A DNA stretch of 64,000 nucleotides from contig NZ_FNLB01000006.1 in the NCBI RefSeq assembly GCF_900104145.1, positions 1,261,001 through 1,325,000 of the forward strand, read 5' to 3'. Below are positions 53,801-62,027 of this stretch, piece by piece (position 1 is the stretch's first letter; the number at the start of each line of letters is the position of its first letter). A program made the position numbers and the translations under genes. A model generated the notes under the pieces. The model did not search any database, was not told the DNA's origin, and was given only the letters and a program-made list of their open reading frames with translations. The DNA is from Pseudovibrio sp. Tun.PSC04-5.I4. Its GTDB lineage: Bacteria > Pseudomonadota > Alphaproteobacteria > Rhizobiales > Stappiaceae.

Positions 53801-55174
53801 ACCAACGCCATACCGGTTTGCAAATGCCGAAAGAGCCTGATTCCGCTGCTTTTGAGTGAGAGATTCTGGATCACCTTCATCCAGTAATACAGCGGGTTCA
53901 TGATCCCGTAGTAGCTCAAAAACTCTATTTTCATGTAACGCGAGCCAACCCGCTATAGGTCGTTTGGATGGTCGAGCTATTGTTTTACCTTTGGTTTCTG
54001 CAAAAAGAATGCGTTTTAAAGCATTGAATGGCATACCTTGTCTTCGAAGAGTTATGAGCCGCTCAGAAGCTAGGTATTCTGTGACAGAACGATGATGGAA
54101 GCGCACTCGGCCATAAGATGCAAAGCCAAAAAGCGGGCGTTCAAGCAGTGCTTTTCGTTCGTTGGGCTGCCAATCTGATAAAATGGTTGCTGGATCGAGA
54201 GCGACTTCATCACTAACAACATCTGACGCTGCGCTATGCCGGATTGTCAGTCGTCGCGTTACTTGCATTGCAAGAGCTAGCCTACAGGCTCCTTCAATTG
54301 CCTTGTCGCTAGACAACTCTGCTGGTTCACGTCTGCCGTCATGAGGAAGTAACTTAACTCGAACGTTGGATGCAACTTGATCACGATGAGACCTGATGCG
54401 ATTGTGTTCTCGCCAGTCCACACATAGTTCGATGAGATCTTGAGGCCTGCGTGCAAAGTCTTGAGCATTGCGTCGCTGCAGATCTTCCAGAAGGAGTTCG
54501 GGGTTACTTACACCCTGGCCTCGGGAAAATTCGACAATCTGTTCGTCCGACAGCGGCATCAAAGCTACCGTACGCCACTCAGGTGCAGTGTTATCGTTCT
54601 TAGTGTTACGCCGTTCCTGCTGGTCACACATAGCGATTTTCGCAAATTTTTCCTCGCTCGTTTCAGAAGAAGGCGCTGGAGGGACAGGGAGGATGTCTCG
54701 GATCAGTTGCTCGTCGATGGGGATCGGCCGCGTCGTTATGACGATCCTTGCCCGGTTAAGTTGATTTCCGATGCACTTCTTCAATCTCTTAAGCGCACGT
54801 TCTAGCGAACCCAAAGTTAATTTTAGCTCGTCGACCGAGTCTAGGAAAAATGTCGCAATGTCAGATTGCGAGGAAAGCCAAGCATCCAGCCGGGCCTCTT
54901 CGCCTGCATCTAGCAGGTTGCGAACGTCTTCTGTGGCCAACGCTGCCAGTTCAACAAAAAATGCTGGCTCGCCTGCTGCCCAAAGACGATTTGCTTGGGT
55001 TTGACATTCATATGTTTTTCCAGCGCCCGCTTCGGAGATCATCAGTACACGTTGTGATCGTAACAAATCATCCCATGCCTTGCCGCTAGACCAACCTAAA
55101 CTGACTAGGTACGTTTGCTGATTTGACTCACTGAGTTTTCCGTCTGGGACTGTTTGAAAAATGCGTTCAATCAT
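50876..55174 (-). CDS. STAND/NACHT-like NTPase with C-terminal nuclease-like motif
   Basis: 1432 residues. The N-terminus carries a P-loop ATPase: Walker A SEAGAGKT (47-54), Walker B FFLDSVDE (109-116) and a sensor-like VITTRP (145-150), followed by NACHT/STAND-type helical parts (GRVRFHHRSVTEYLASE). The middle (about 450-1250) is long and helical, consistent with sensor repeats. Near the C-terminus TDIRL (Asp1320) and VIELKLGD (Glu1335, Lys1337) form a PD-(D/E)XK-like signature. Together this suggests an infection sensor that triggers a nuclease. It is transcribed leftward from its own promoter, opposite to the phage genes, as cargo. The defence role is inferred; I cannot name a described system. 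Confidence 0.75.
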   Translation of the reverse strand: MIERIFQTVPDGKLSESNQQTYLVSLGWSSGKAWDDLLRSQRVLMISEAGAGKTYECQTQANRLWAAGEPAFFVELAALATEDVRNLLDAGEEARLDAWLSSQSDIATFFLDSVDELKLTLGSLERALKRLKKCIGNQLNRARIVITTRPIPIDEQLIRDILPVPPAPSSETSEEKFAKIAMCDQQERRNTKNDNTAPEWRTVALMPLSDEQIVEFSRGQGVSNPELLLEDLQRRNAQDFARRPQDLIELCVDWREHNRIRSHRDQVASNVRVKLLPHDGRREPAELSSDKAIEGACRLALAMQVTRRLTIRHSAASDVVSDEVALDPATILSDWQPNERKALLERPLFGFASYGRVRFHHRSVTEYLASERLITLRRQGMPFNALKRILFAETKGKTIARPSKRPIAGWLALHENRVFELLRDHEPAVLLDEGDPESLTQKQRNQALSAFANRYGVGGWRGIQVPQIQVHRFATRELASDIDRIWKGGVENPDVREVLLDLIAEGHIEACADIAFDVAQDTEASERERIFALDALIALEDKRLSEFVAAIAAGDDCWPDSIAERAMIRLFPKHASVGELCQTLQWIKQANSNVSGLTWHLARTIQTSKHGIITLELLRDSLLNLVQKGLKWRHYLPHITCNQPHLSSVLAAVCERGLKFDQSDKWLHAGALALRLNHSNYGDGEPNNSLRKRLASLNADGTARLFWIEDALLQSLHELTDPRERFAAIKVHDQPIHLNSDRDLTWVCNTLGDNTCDVSKRAVLLEAAIRLSPNREIWKKHVEGLRPLVSDEPSFLHRIDEALKPSRYEKDERRMERQQAQLKKKEERRKAKAYASWVLFCREVANQPEDAFSSKKSKITAFNLWRAMSHGVDNIWSSGWNRRFIEELFNKETVDRLRRVLMKIWRDEHPTLPSERSEGEHNTHFSRWQLGLAAIYAEAEDPDWATKLSDQEALLAIRYALIKLNGLPQWIEALAEAYPSAVDQTLGNELSWELGQEPAAHGHSMMLQRIGYTSETVARLFIPRLEIWLETGEDQVLGANNTDGMTGRVRQVTREILKHDDGTAFERLKQVAVQRLELELPIELHQVWLSTLMRIAPLVGIEKLEKQIKTVEPAERSEAVSWFAILFGDRQDAIGLSDERFTPQMLLRLLRLAYRHVRIQDDASHEGSYTADTRDNAEWARNNIVTALFNAKGEEGLAAKLEMAADPLFVYFKDRILAMAEENWAQEIDVDAFDETQAVALDHSGEAPAKTNEAMFAIMKDRLSDLDDLLLRDISPRQLWADISTEKIMRREIARELHHLRNSIYTVDQEAVTADEKETDIRLRSVASPHEAVIELKLGDTRSARDLRDTIENQLVKKYMAAESSRSGALLVTLSKDRNWEHPDDGRKIEAEELISLLCDESDRVQEKLGGSVALTVHFLDLRPRLSVEKPK

Positions 55175-55551
55175 ATTCGTATACTTATGTTGTGCATGAG
55201 GCTAAGGCGTACAAAAACTATTACTACCAATTGTATTGTTTGTAAAAAAATTCAATACAGAGTAAGAGAATTACTGTTTCTACAAACTCATTGATGAATA
55301 TGTAAACTTTCCTTTTTTCGCACAGCAACGAACCGAAGTTTCATCCGCGTTGTCGTCGTTAGTCTGTCGTGCCGGGAACAGCTGCTAGAGCCTTAGCTGC
55401 TATTCGCTCAACACTATAATTTAGTCGTCCCTAGGAGTATCAATAGAGGTACTTCCGATAGCCTTCCTCAACGCTACCGGACTAGGTGGCTGACGCATTA
55501 CAGTCTTAGATGCCGCCTTCATGGTGTGGTTGCGGTTTCTGGATATTAAGC
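55175..55551. other. AT-rich intergenic region between the two cargo genes
   Basis: 377 bases without a gene. It contains the candidate leftward promoter at 55218-55246. The rest shows nothing I can name. Confidence 0.4.
55218..55246 (-). promoter_or_regulatory. Candidate promoter of the STAND gene
   Basis: On the minus strand TTTACA (55241-55246) and TAATAG (55218-55223) are separated by exactly 17 bp, about 45-70 nt upstream of the ATG at 55174. No phage operator overlaps it, so expression in the lysogen is plausible. Confidence 0.5.
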
Positions 55552-56088
55552 TCAAGCGGAAACAGTTGGGGGACGATTAAGTGGTATTCGATCTGCAGGG
55601 TGAACTTTACTGTTTGCTTCGATTGTCTTTCTCAAAGATAATGTTCGTTGATTTGTAAAAACCGCCGGTAGACATTCAAGCGCTAACCTTTCGGGTCCAT
55701 TAAAAACAATTGAAAACGCGCTATTTTCGAAATCTATATTGAAAAACAAAAGATGGTCAGCCTTAACCTTAATTGACCGAAAAGCAGGCCCGCGGTTTGT
55801 TCCTGTGGCTTTGACTTGAACAGTCCTTCCATCGCTCCAATTACCGGAGATCCCTTCCTTAGACCTTTGCTTACCAAGAATGATACCAAAATACTCTACA
55901 GCTAGGGCCTCGCCTATATCTCCCACTAAATTTCCATCAAAAGTGAACTTAAGCGAACTGCAATGCCCTTTATCAAGCATCATCTTATTATAATGCAGCT
56001 TTAGCTGAGCCCTAGCCTCGACTAGCGGCCTAATTGCATAGGGAAGAGCAAAGGAACGTACTTCCATGCTTGTTTTGTGCTCACTCAT
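55552..56088 (-). CDS. DUF6998-like nuclease-fold protein
   Basis: 178 residues. FDGNLVGDIGEALAVEYFGI (about 50-69, with Glu60), then WSDGRTVQVKATG (Asp86, Gln91, Lys93) and PAFRSIKVKADHLLFFNID match the DUF6998 pattern, a PD-(D/E)XK-like fold found near defence and mobile genes. A QxK in place of ExK is common in this fold. It lies 377 nt upstream of the STAND gene on the same strand. It may be an independent cargo nuclease or a partner of the STAND protein. Confidence 0.7.
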   Translation of the reverse strand: MSEHKTSMEVRSFALPYAIRPLVEARAQLKLHYNKMMLDKGHCSSLKFTFDGNLVGDIGEALAVEYFGIILGKQRSKEGISGNWSDGRTVQVKATGTNRGPAFRSIKVKADHLLFFNIDFENSAFSIVFNGPERLALECLPAVFTNQRTLSLRKTIEANSKVHPADRIPLNRPPTVSA

Positions 56089-56821
56089 ATAAATGTCTCG
56101 TTTCCTAAGTAGCCGCCAACTCTTCAGTCGTATTGAGAATTAACAAATTGAATGCGTCAATCAGTTCGATTGGCATAAAGTCATTATGTATTGATGGAAT
56201 TTCCAGGGAAATTTATTTGGACAACCCCGCGTTACCAAATATTTTCATATTTAGAATTGCTAGCTCTTTGAGTATTAGATCATCAAGAACATGCCCTCAC
56301 TTGTGAAGAAACTCCTCTAAAACCTTGAGTACCACACCAAGGGCAATCAGCAACAAATTCAGTCACAGTAATCTCCTAAATCAACCTGTAATTGGTGTAT
56401 TGTGAGTCTTGCTCTTTGCCAAGCCTAGGAGTTTGCACAGCAGCAATTCTCATTATGGGAGTGAGACCTGTCGCCCGGCTTGATTTGATCTGAACGCTCA
56501 CCAGTGTCGCTGAGACAGCGGCAATGAGACACTAAAAGCTATTCCCCGTTTGTTTCAGGCATGATGTGAACTGTTTTTGGGAGGGCATATCAACACAGGA
56601 TTTAGCCAGGAACAAAGAAGAAACTTCAAAACAACTTCCGGCTTCTGTATCATTCTGCCTATCAAGCAATAGTAAGGTTCTCTAGAGCTATCTGAGCGGG
56701 GAAACACTCAAGCGACTAGTGCTAAATGTGCTTTACATTTTCTTTGTAAGGTATTGATGCGTAGTGTGTGCTTTGGGTTGTGCTGTACAAATAACCCATT
56801 GATTTCATTAAGAAAGACTTA
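56089..56821. other. Non-coding right end of the prophage
   Basis: About 730 AT-rich bases between the last cargo gene and attR. I find no frame with ribosome-binding site or family resemblance, and no strong hairpin. It should contain integrase arm sites near attR, but none is identifiable by eye. Confidence 0.4.
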
Positions 56822-56868
56822 GCCTTCTAAGCCGACGGTCGCTGGTTCGAATCCAGCAGGGATCACCA
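56822..56868 (+). repeat. attR core (47-bp direct repeat)
   Basis: Identical to 5161-5207. The T-rich run that follows (CTCTCTTTTTTCC) was probably the original terminator downstream of the tRNA-Arg before insertion. Confidence 0.95.
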
Positions 56869-57174
56869 CTCTCTTTTTTCCTCCCTATCTTATTGAAAAT
56901 ACGTGTTTATTAGATTTACCTAATAATACTATTCGTACCAGTTGTTCGTACCATATTTTTTGGGGATTGCTGGTTCTTAGAATGTGCTGCCGTCTTTGAC
57001 GGTATTAGCGTTCAAAGCCTTATCAAGCGTAGCTCTGACGAGGTGCCTTCGTGCATGTACGTATTTCGTTCGTTTTCTATGTATTATTGCGATGGTTACG
57101 AGACGCAGAGGCTATCGACCGGTGCTTCATTGTGATCACAAGTGCAAAATCAACCATTATGACTGTTGTCATAG
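56869..57174. other. Junction region after attR
   Basis: About 306 AT-rich bases between attR and the KilA-N pseudogene. No gene supported. Confidence 0.4.
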
Positions 57175-57813
57175 AGAACTTGTACTGGCAGCTCTAACAT
57201 CACATTCAACAACAAGACCATCACGGTCTCCACGCGTCCTGTTGACCACAACCTGTACTGCCTCAATGACTTGCATAAGGCGAGCGGTGGTAAGACCAAG
57301 CACAAACCTGCGCAGTTCCTCCGAGGTTTAAGAGGTGCAAAAATGCACACCTTAACAATCCAAGGCAAAGGCAAGACCCAAGGAACCTACGGCGGCGAGA
57401 AGACAGTCTACAAGTAGGCAGCTTAGGTTGACGACGACTTCTATGATGCTGTCTTCGATGCGTTCAAAGCCGCAGCTAATGGTGATGGTGCTAAGGCAGT
57501 TGAGATTGCTAAGTCCGTTGTCGATATCCACGAAGCAATGCTAATGGCTAAGCCTCGCCAACTTATCCGTCAGTTCTTCTTGGACTCTACTGATATTACT
57601 CAGACCACCACAGACTTCATTAAGGCCACTCGATACAACAAAGAGGCTGGTTATGAGGAACGCATTAGGTTTGCTCAGAGTGCTCGCTAAATCATCAACG
57701 CAAGCTACGACAAGCTCCACGCTTCTAAGTTTGCTGAAGCCGCACAACACGCAACAGCTCTCCAGATCCTCGCAGAGTATGAGCGCACCTTAGTTCGCCG
57801 CAAGCCTCACTAA
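57175..57813 (+). pseudogene. KilA-N domain protein, broken by three in-frame stops
   Basis: One frame reads continuously as a KilA-N antirepressor-type protein: KTITVSTRPVDHNLYCLNDL, HKASGGKTKHKPAQFLRG, TQGTYGGEKTVYK, then DDDFYDAVFDAFKAAANGD and a helical C-terminal part ending RRKPH. Two TAG codons stand in VYK*AA*VDDD, where the family has aromatic residues. A TAA follows QSAR. Homologous sequence continues after each stop in the same frame, so point mutations and not frameshifts inactivated it. The start is lost or unclear. Confidence 0.75.
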
Positions 57814-57874
57814 GTGAATTTTGCAGAAAAATCTGTGACCCTATTTACTAAGTCTATGCAGTTCAAATTCCCCG

Positions 57875-58470
57875 GTGCCCCTCGATCTCTTTTGTCTACC
57901 TATGCCGGTCTATCAAACATTGGCGAAGGGCAACACCCAGGGGACTCTCTACGTCTTTCTTGGATTTCTCAATGAGGTCATCAATCCACCTAGAAACGCC
58001 AGCAAGAGGAACGGAACATGGCTGTCACTAGGCCAAGCTGCCAAGATGGTAGGGGCATCCAAGTCCGCCATAAGCCGGTACATCAAGACCGGCAAACTAT
58101 CAGCAAACACAACGGACAAGGGTGGGTACCAGATAGACCCAGCTGAGTTACATAGAGCCTTCCCAGATCGACAGTGGAACCTAAAGAACCCATCCACCTT
58201 AGAACCCACCGAACAATTGGCAACCCCTTAGCCTGTACTTGAGAGCGTCACAGAAGCCGCTGAGCTACGGGGCAAGCTATCAGGGGCTGAGCATGTGATT
58301 GAACATCTCAAGGAACATCAAAAGAGCTGAAGACGGAGAGGGATGGGTGGAGAGATCAGGCCAATGAAGCAACGAAGACCACCCAACGCCTCCTTGAAGA
58401 TCAGAGGGAGCGGAACACCAAGGGCTGGTTCGCTAGTGTTCTCTCTATCTGATGAGGGCGCGCTATGGCT
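57875..58470 (+). pseudogene. HTH DNA-binding protein, broken by nonsense and frameshift
   Basis: The readable part has WLSLGQAAKMVGASKSAISR, YIKTGKLSANTTDKGGYQID and PAELHRAF, a MerR/excisionase-like HTH seen next to plasmid and phage resolvases. At about 58229 a TAG stands where the frame then continues PVLESVTEAAELRGKLS. A one-base loss in an A-run near 58323-58327 shifts the frame, after which ERDGWRDQANEATKTTQRLL and KGWFASVLSI complete the usual coiled coil and tail. The true start is probably internal, near 58010. Confidence 0.65.
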
Positions 58471-58559
58471 ATCATCGGTCAGGACTGTGCGTCAGCAGAG
58501 TTTTTGGGTCCAGGAGCTGGAAAAACTAAGCGAGAGTTTGGCTGATCTGGTTGGTTTGA

Positions 58560-59528
58560 TTATGCGGCGTGTTGCCTGTGATGCAAGCGGCGCATTTCGA
58601 GTGTCTTTCGTTTGATCCCTTCCCTTTGTTTTAGAATAGCTTTGTCGCGCCCGAAATAGACGTCGGCGGCCGTGAGGTTGCTTAAACTCTCATGGTTGTA
58701 GTGAGTGATGAAGACTTCGATCTGGTCTTCAAGGTCACCCGGCAGGAAGTAGTTTTCCAGCAGAATCCGGTTCTTCAGAGTTTGATGCCACCTTTCGATC
58801 TTTCCTTGGGTTTGGGGGTGATAGGGTGCGCCGCGCGGGTGCTTCATACCTTTACACTGTAACCATTCTGCCAGATCACCAGAGACGTAGCTGGAGCCAT
58901 TATCGCTTAGTAACCGGGGTTTGTGGGCAACGTGAACCTGGTCGCAACCTGATGCCTGCAACGCCAGATCCAATGTGTCGGTCACATCTTCAGCCCTCAT
59001 GTTGGTGCAGAGCTTCCACGCAATGATATAGCGGCTGTCGTCGTCCAGGATTGTGCTGAGATAGTACCAACCCCAACTGAGAACCTTAAGATAGGTGAAG
59101 TCCGTCTGCCAGAGCTGATTGATGGTTGTCGTTTTGTCCTTGAACTCATTGGCGGCCTTGATGACGATGAAGGCGGGGCTGGTGATCAGGTCGTGTGCCT
59201 TCAATACGCGGTAGACAGAAGCCTCTGATACAAAATACTTTTCCCGATCAGTGAACGTAACCGCCAATTCCCGAGGCGATAGCTCCGTCTCTTTCAAAGC
59301 CAGCTTGACGATCTTGCGCCTTACCTCGTCAGGGATGCGGTTCCAGACGTGCTTGGGTTTGGGAGATTGATCATTCAGTCCAGCCTCTCCGCGCTGTAGA
59401 TAACGCTCATACCAGCGATAGAACGTGGTGCGGGGAATACCGAGCTTGGTCAGTGTTTAGCGAGCTGACTGGTGGCCTTCGTCAACCAACCTGATGATCT
59501 CCAGCTTCTCAGATGCGGCATACCCCAT
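58560..59528 (-). pseudogene. IS3 transposase OrfB with premature TAA
   Basis: The frame starts at ATG 59528 (MGYAASEKLEIIRLVDEGHQ) and is interrupted by TAA at 59457-59459, just before TLTKLGIPRTTFYRWYERYL. After this it runs open to 58560 with the DDE core: D in WQTDFTYL, D in LLSDNGSSY and E in GKIERWHQTLK. A CAA-to-TAA change would explain the stop. Without it the protein would be about 322 residues. Confidence 0.85.
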
Positions 59529-59899
59529 TCTGGGTCGCCCCCACCCTCGAACATGCTTTTTTTGAGCAAGCGGAGTTCCAGCGTTTGTTCAGCCACTACT
59601 TCCTTCAAATCGTGGGCTTCCCGGCGTAGGTCTTTAACCTCTTCAGTATTTGCCGCACGCGCCGTATCACCAGACAAACGCCGCTTGCCTGCTTCCATGA
59701 AGTCTTTCGACCACTTGTAGTAGATACCTTGCGATAAGCCTTCCCGGCGGCACAGCTCAGCAATGCTATCTTCGCCGCGCAGGCCGTCCAAGACGATCCT
59801 GATCTTCTCTTCTGATGAATAATGTTTGCGGGTGGCGCGTTTAATATCCTTGATGATCTTCTCGCCGGGGCTATTGCCTGTTCCTGTTGTCTGTCTCAT
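59450..59899 (-). CDS. IS3-family transposase OrfA
   Basis: 149 residues from ATG 59899, which has GAGGAG 6 nt upstream. HTH_Tnp_1: RKHYSSEEKIRIVLDGLRGE, SIAELCRREGLSQGIYYKWS. A helical zipper (EVKDLRREAHDLKEVVAEQ) precedes LRLLKKS. It overlaps the start of orfB by 79 nt in a different frame, the usual IS3 layout. Confidence 0.88.
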   Translation of the reverse strand: MRQTTGTGNSPGEKIIKDIKRATRKHYSSEEKIRIVLDGLRGEDSIAELCRREGLSQGIYYKWSKDFMEAGKRRLSGDTARAANTEEVKDLRREAHDLKEVVAEQTLELRLLKKSMFEGGGDPEWGMPHLRSWRSSGWLTKATSQLAKH

Positions 59900-60272
59900 G
59901 TCCCACTCCTCAGTGGTTACGATGAGCCAAAAACACTCTCTTATCAAATACTGCTATTTGGACCCATAGGGGCTGACGTCAGACATTCAGGACCAATACC
60001 AGCACATGCTGAAGCCCTAGGTTGTTTCAATCGACCTAGCTTTCTCAATCGTGGTGCCTTTGCTCCGAAGATATCAAGTCTTGGGTTTGATACCTTAGAC
60101 ATTACGCGACGCTCAACACTGTCAAGACGCTTGATGCAGCATCTGACTACGCTCTGGAACCACACTTTAAGACCTTCAGAAATGGCAGAGAAACATGTTG
60201 CAGTAGGGTTGGTTATGACTTACATACTAAACTAAATCCAACACCCATATGCTACACCCGGAGGATTGCAAC

Positions 60273-60842
60273 ATGAAGTTCGGTTACGCCCGTGTGTCCA
60301 CCAAGGACCAGAACGAAGCACGACAGATTGAAGCCCTGAAAGACCACGGCATTACCGAGAACGATATCCTGATCGACAAGGTATCCGGTGCCACCAAGGA
60401 TCGCCCTGCGTTGGATGAGCTGCGGGCTAAGCTGCGTGAGGGTGATGAGGTGGTGGTCTTGTCAATGGATCGCCTTGCCCGTTCACTGATCGACCTGAAT
60501 GAACTGGTGCAGGAGATCACCCAGAAGGAAGTCACTGTTCGCTTCATCAAAGAAGGCCAGACCTTCAAACCAGCAAGCCAAGGCAAAGACCCAATGGCAA
60601 CCCTGATGCTAGGCGTTCTAGGTTCCGTCGCTCAGTTCGAGCGGGACATCATCAAACAGAGGCAAGCTGAAGGCATTGAGGTTGCTAAGGCCAAAGGTGT
60701 CTACCAAGGTGGCAAGCCTACGATTGACCGTGCCAGAGTGCAGAAGATGCTGAGCCAAGGCATGAACAAAAGCGCCATTGCTCGAGAGCTGAAGGTCGAT
60801 AGGACCAGTGTGATCAGGATCACCAAGGAGCTGGGTCTTTAG
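60273..60842 (+). CDS. Serine recombinase (resolvase/invertase type)
   Basis: 189 residues from ATG 60273 with CGGAGGA upstream. The N-terminal catalytic domain has FGYARVSTKDQNEARQ (nucleophile Ser in ARVST), then LSMDRLARSLIDL and ERDIIKQRQAEG. The C-terminal HTH is MSQGMNKSAIARELKVDRTSV. It looks fully intact, unlike every other gene in this decayed region. It may still act on res-type sites nearby. Confidence 0.92.
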   Translation: MKFGYARVSTKDQNEARQIEALKDHGITENDILIDKVSGATKDRPALDELRAKLREGDEVVVLSMDRLARSLIDLNELVQEITQKEVTVRFIKEGQTFKPASQGKDPMATLMLGVLGSVAQFERDIIKQRQAEGIEVAKAKGVYQGGKPTIDRARVQKMLSQGMNKSAIARELKVDRTSVIRITKELGL

Positions 60843-61429
60843 ATACGCGCAGATTTGCGCCCACCCTTGAAAATAAACATGCTGTTTTGGCCCATTTTAA
60901 ATGCCGGAAATCCGACCTTTAGTGACGAGGGCAGGGCTGGCGGTAGCCTACGGAACGGCAATATCCGGTCCCGAAAGGCTATATCAGATATAGCTTTAGT
61001 GGGTTGGTAGAGGCTTTGTGTCTCCTCCCACTTTTCTGCAACCCCAGAACCAAAGTCACCACAATGAACCCACCTCAGCCCCAAGGCTTCACAAAGGGAC
61101 GAACCTAGATCGCCTAGGGAGCCTCAGGGTGAGTTTTAGAGGTATTCACACACTCCTCTACCAATGAATTCAAGAGCATCTCAGCGACGTCCTGAATCCC
61201 CCTAGAGCCAGTGTCACACTAAAGATCGGCACTGACCAAACCCCATTAGTTTCCCATTGAGCGAAGACTGATTGAGACCCTATTTTATAGCCAGTACCTC
61301 CCTAGATAAATTCAGAGAAACCTAGGACTTTAAGCACCCTGAGTAATGTGTTTTGAACAAGACGCCCTACAACACGCACCCTCAGGAACCTTAAGTAGAC
61401 CTAGGTACCCTTAGCGTCCCTGCAGGTAA
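60843..61429. other. Non-coding region with repeated CCTAG motifs
   Basis: About 590 bases without a supported gene between the recombinase and the IS-end remnant. CCTAG occurs at 61104, 61113, 61202, 61301, 61321 and 61400, a density unusual for bacterial DNA, where CTAG is generally rare. The significance is unclear. Confidence 0.5.
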
Positions 61430-61445
61430 GGGCTGACGTCAGACA
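61430..61445. repeat. Solo IS-end remnant
   Basis: GGGCTGACGTCAGACA is identical to the last 16 bases (59970-59985) of the IS3-family element upstream. No transposase accompanies it. It abuts the truncated dam gene directly, as expected if a second copy inserted in dam and was then deleted. Confidence 0.7.
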
Positions 61446-61808
61446 GATCTGAGCAAGATCGTGCCTTTGCTGGAGGACATTCACGAGCGGTTATCGGGCG
61501 TTATCATAGAGCGTCTATCATACGCTGAGCGCATCCAACTATATGACCGCACTGAGACACTCTTCTATCTGGACCCACTATATTGGGCTTGCGAGGATTA
61601 TTATGGGAAGGGCGTTTTCACAGCTGATGATTTCCAAAAGTTGGCAGACCAACTCAAAAGCCTAAAGGGCCGCTTCCTTCTGTCCATCAACGATATCCCA
61701 CAAATCAGAGAAATCTTCGCGCACTTTGATATGGAAGAGGTGAGCCTCAATTATACCGTAAGCACCAAGAGCCAGAAGAAGGCTCAGGAGCTGGTGATTA
61801 GTAACTGA
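61446..61808 (+). pseudogene. Truncated Dam-type adenine methylase (C-terminal part)
   Basis: About 120 residues remain: LSYAERIQLYDRTETLFYLD, PLYWACEDYYGKGVFTADDF and KGRFLLSINDIPQIREIFAH. This is the C-terminal catalytic part of D12-class Dam proteins. The DPPYW motif IV reads DPLYW, and the N-terminal AdoMet-binding part is missing, so the protein cannot be functional. The break point is the IS-end remnant at 61430-61445. Confidence 0.8.
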
Positions 61809-61826
61809 AACAGGAACCCAATATGG

Positions 61827-61862
61827 GCGTTAGAAAGGCGTGGTTTGAAGCTCTTCTAACGC
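61827..61862. repeat. Short inverted repeat
   Basis: GCGTTAGAA (61827-61835) and TTCTAACGC (61854-61862) are perfectly complementary with an 18-nt loop. It lies in the gap between the dam remnant and tRNA-Lys. No T-tract follows on either strand, so its role is unknown. Confidence 0.5.
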
Positions 61863-62027
61863 TTGTAATTCGGTAAGGAATGCAAAAGAGTGGGGTGCAC
61901 ATCAAAACGCCCACCTATGCAAAAATTCGCCCCGCGCCACAGCTGCAAGCGGGAATATGAGGGGTAAATACTGCTTACAAATTCTCTCATTTGCTTACAT
62001 AGTGCTGACACGAAGCCCAAAAGCGAA

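Larger units (their letters stand above)
5161..56868. mobile_element. Prophage integrated in tRNA-Arg(TCT)
   Basis: The element is 51.7 kb and bounded by the 47-bp att repeats. It carries int/xis, a leftward early operon, an immunity region, rightward replication and methylase genes, a lambda-type packaging and head module, a P2-type contractile tail, a lysis cassette and leftward cargo beside attR. The gene set is that of a temperate myovirus. An IS3-family element interrupts the tail-tube gene, so virion production is probably lost. Confidence 0.95.
58486..59985 (-). mobile_element. IS3-family element with broken orfB
   Basis: About 1.5 kb. Ends share GTCAGC and TGGGTCCA: TGTGCGTCAGC at 58486, and TGTCTGACGTCAGC read inward from 59985. 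TCAGGAC occurs just outside the left end and 1-2 nt outside the right end and may be, or overlap, the target duplication. The orfA frame is intact; orfB has a nonsense codon. Confidence 0.8.
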
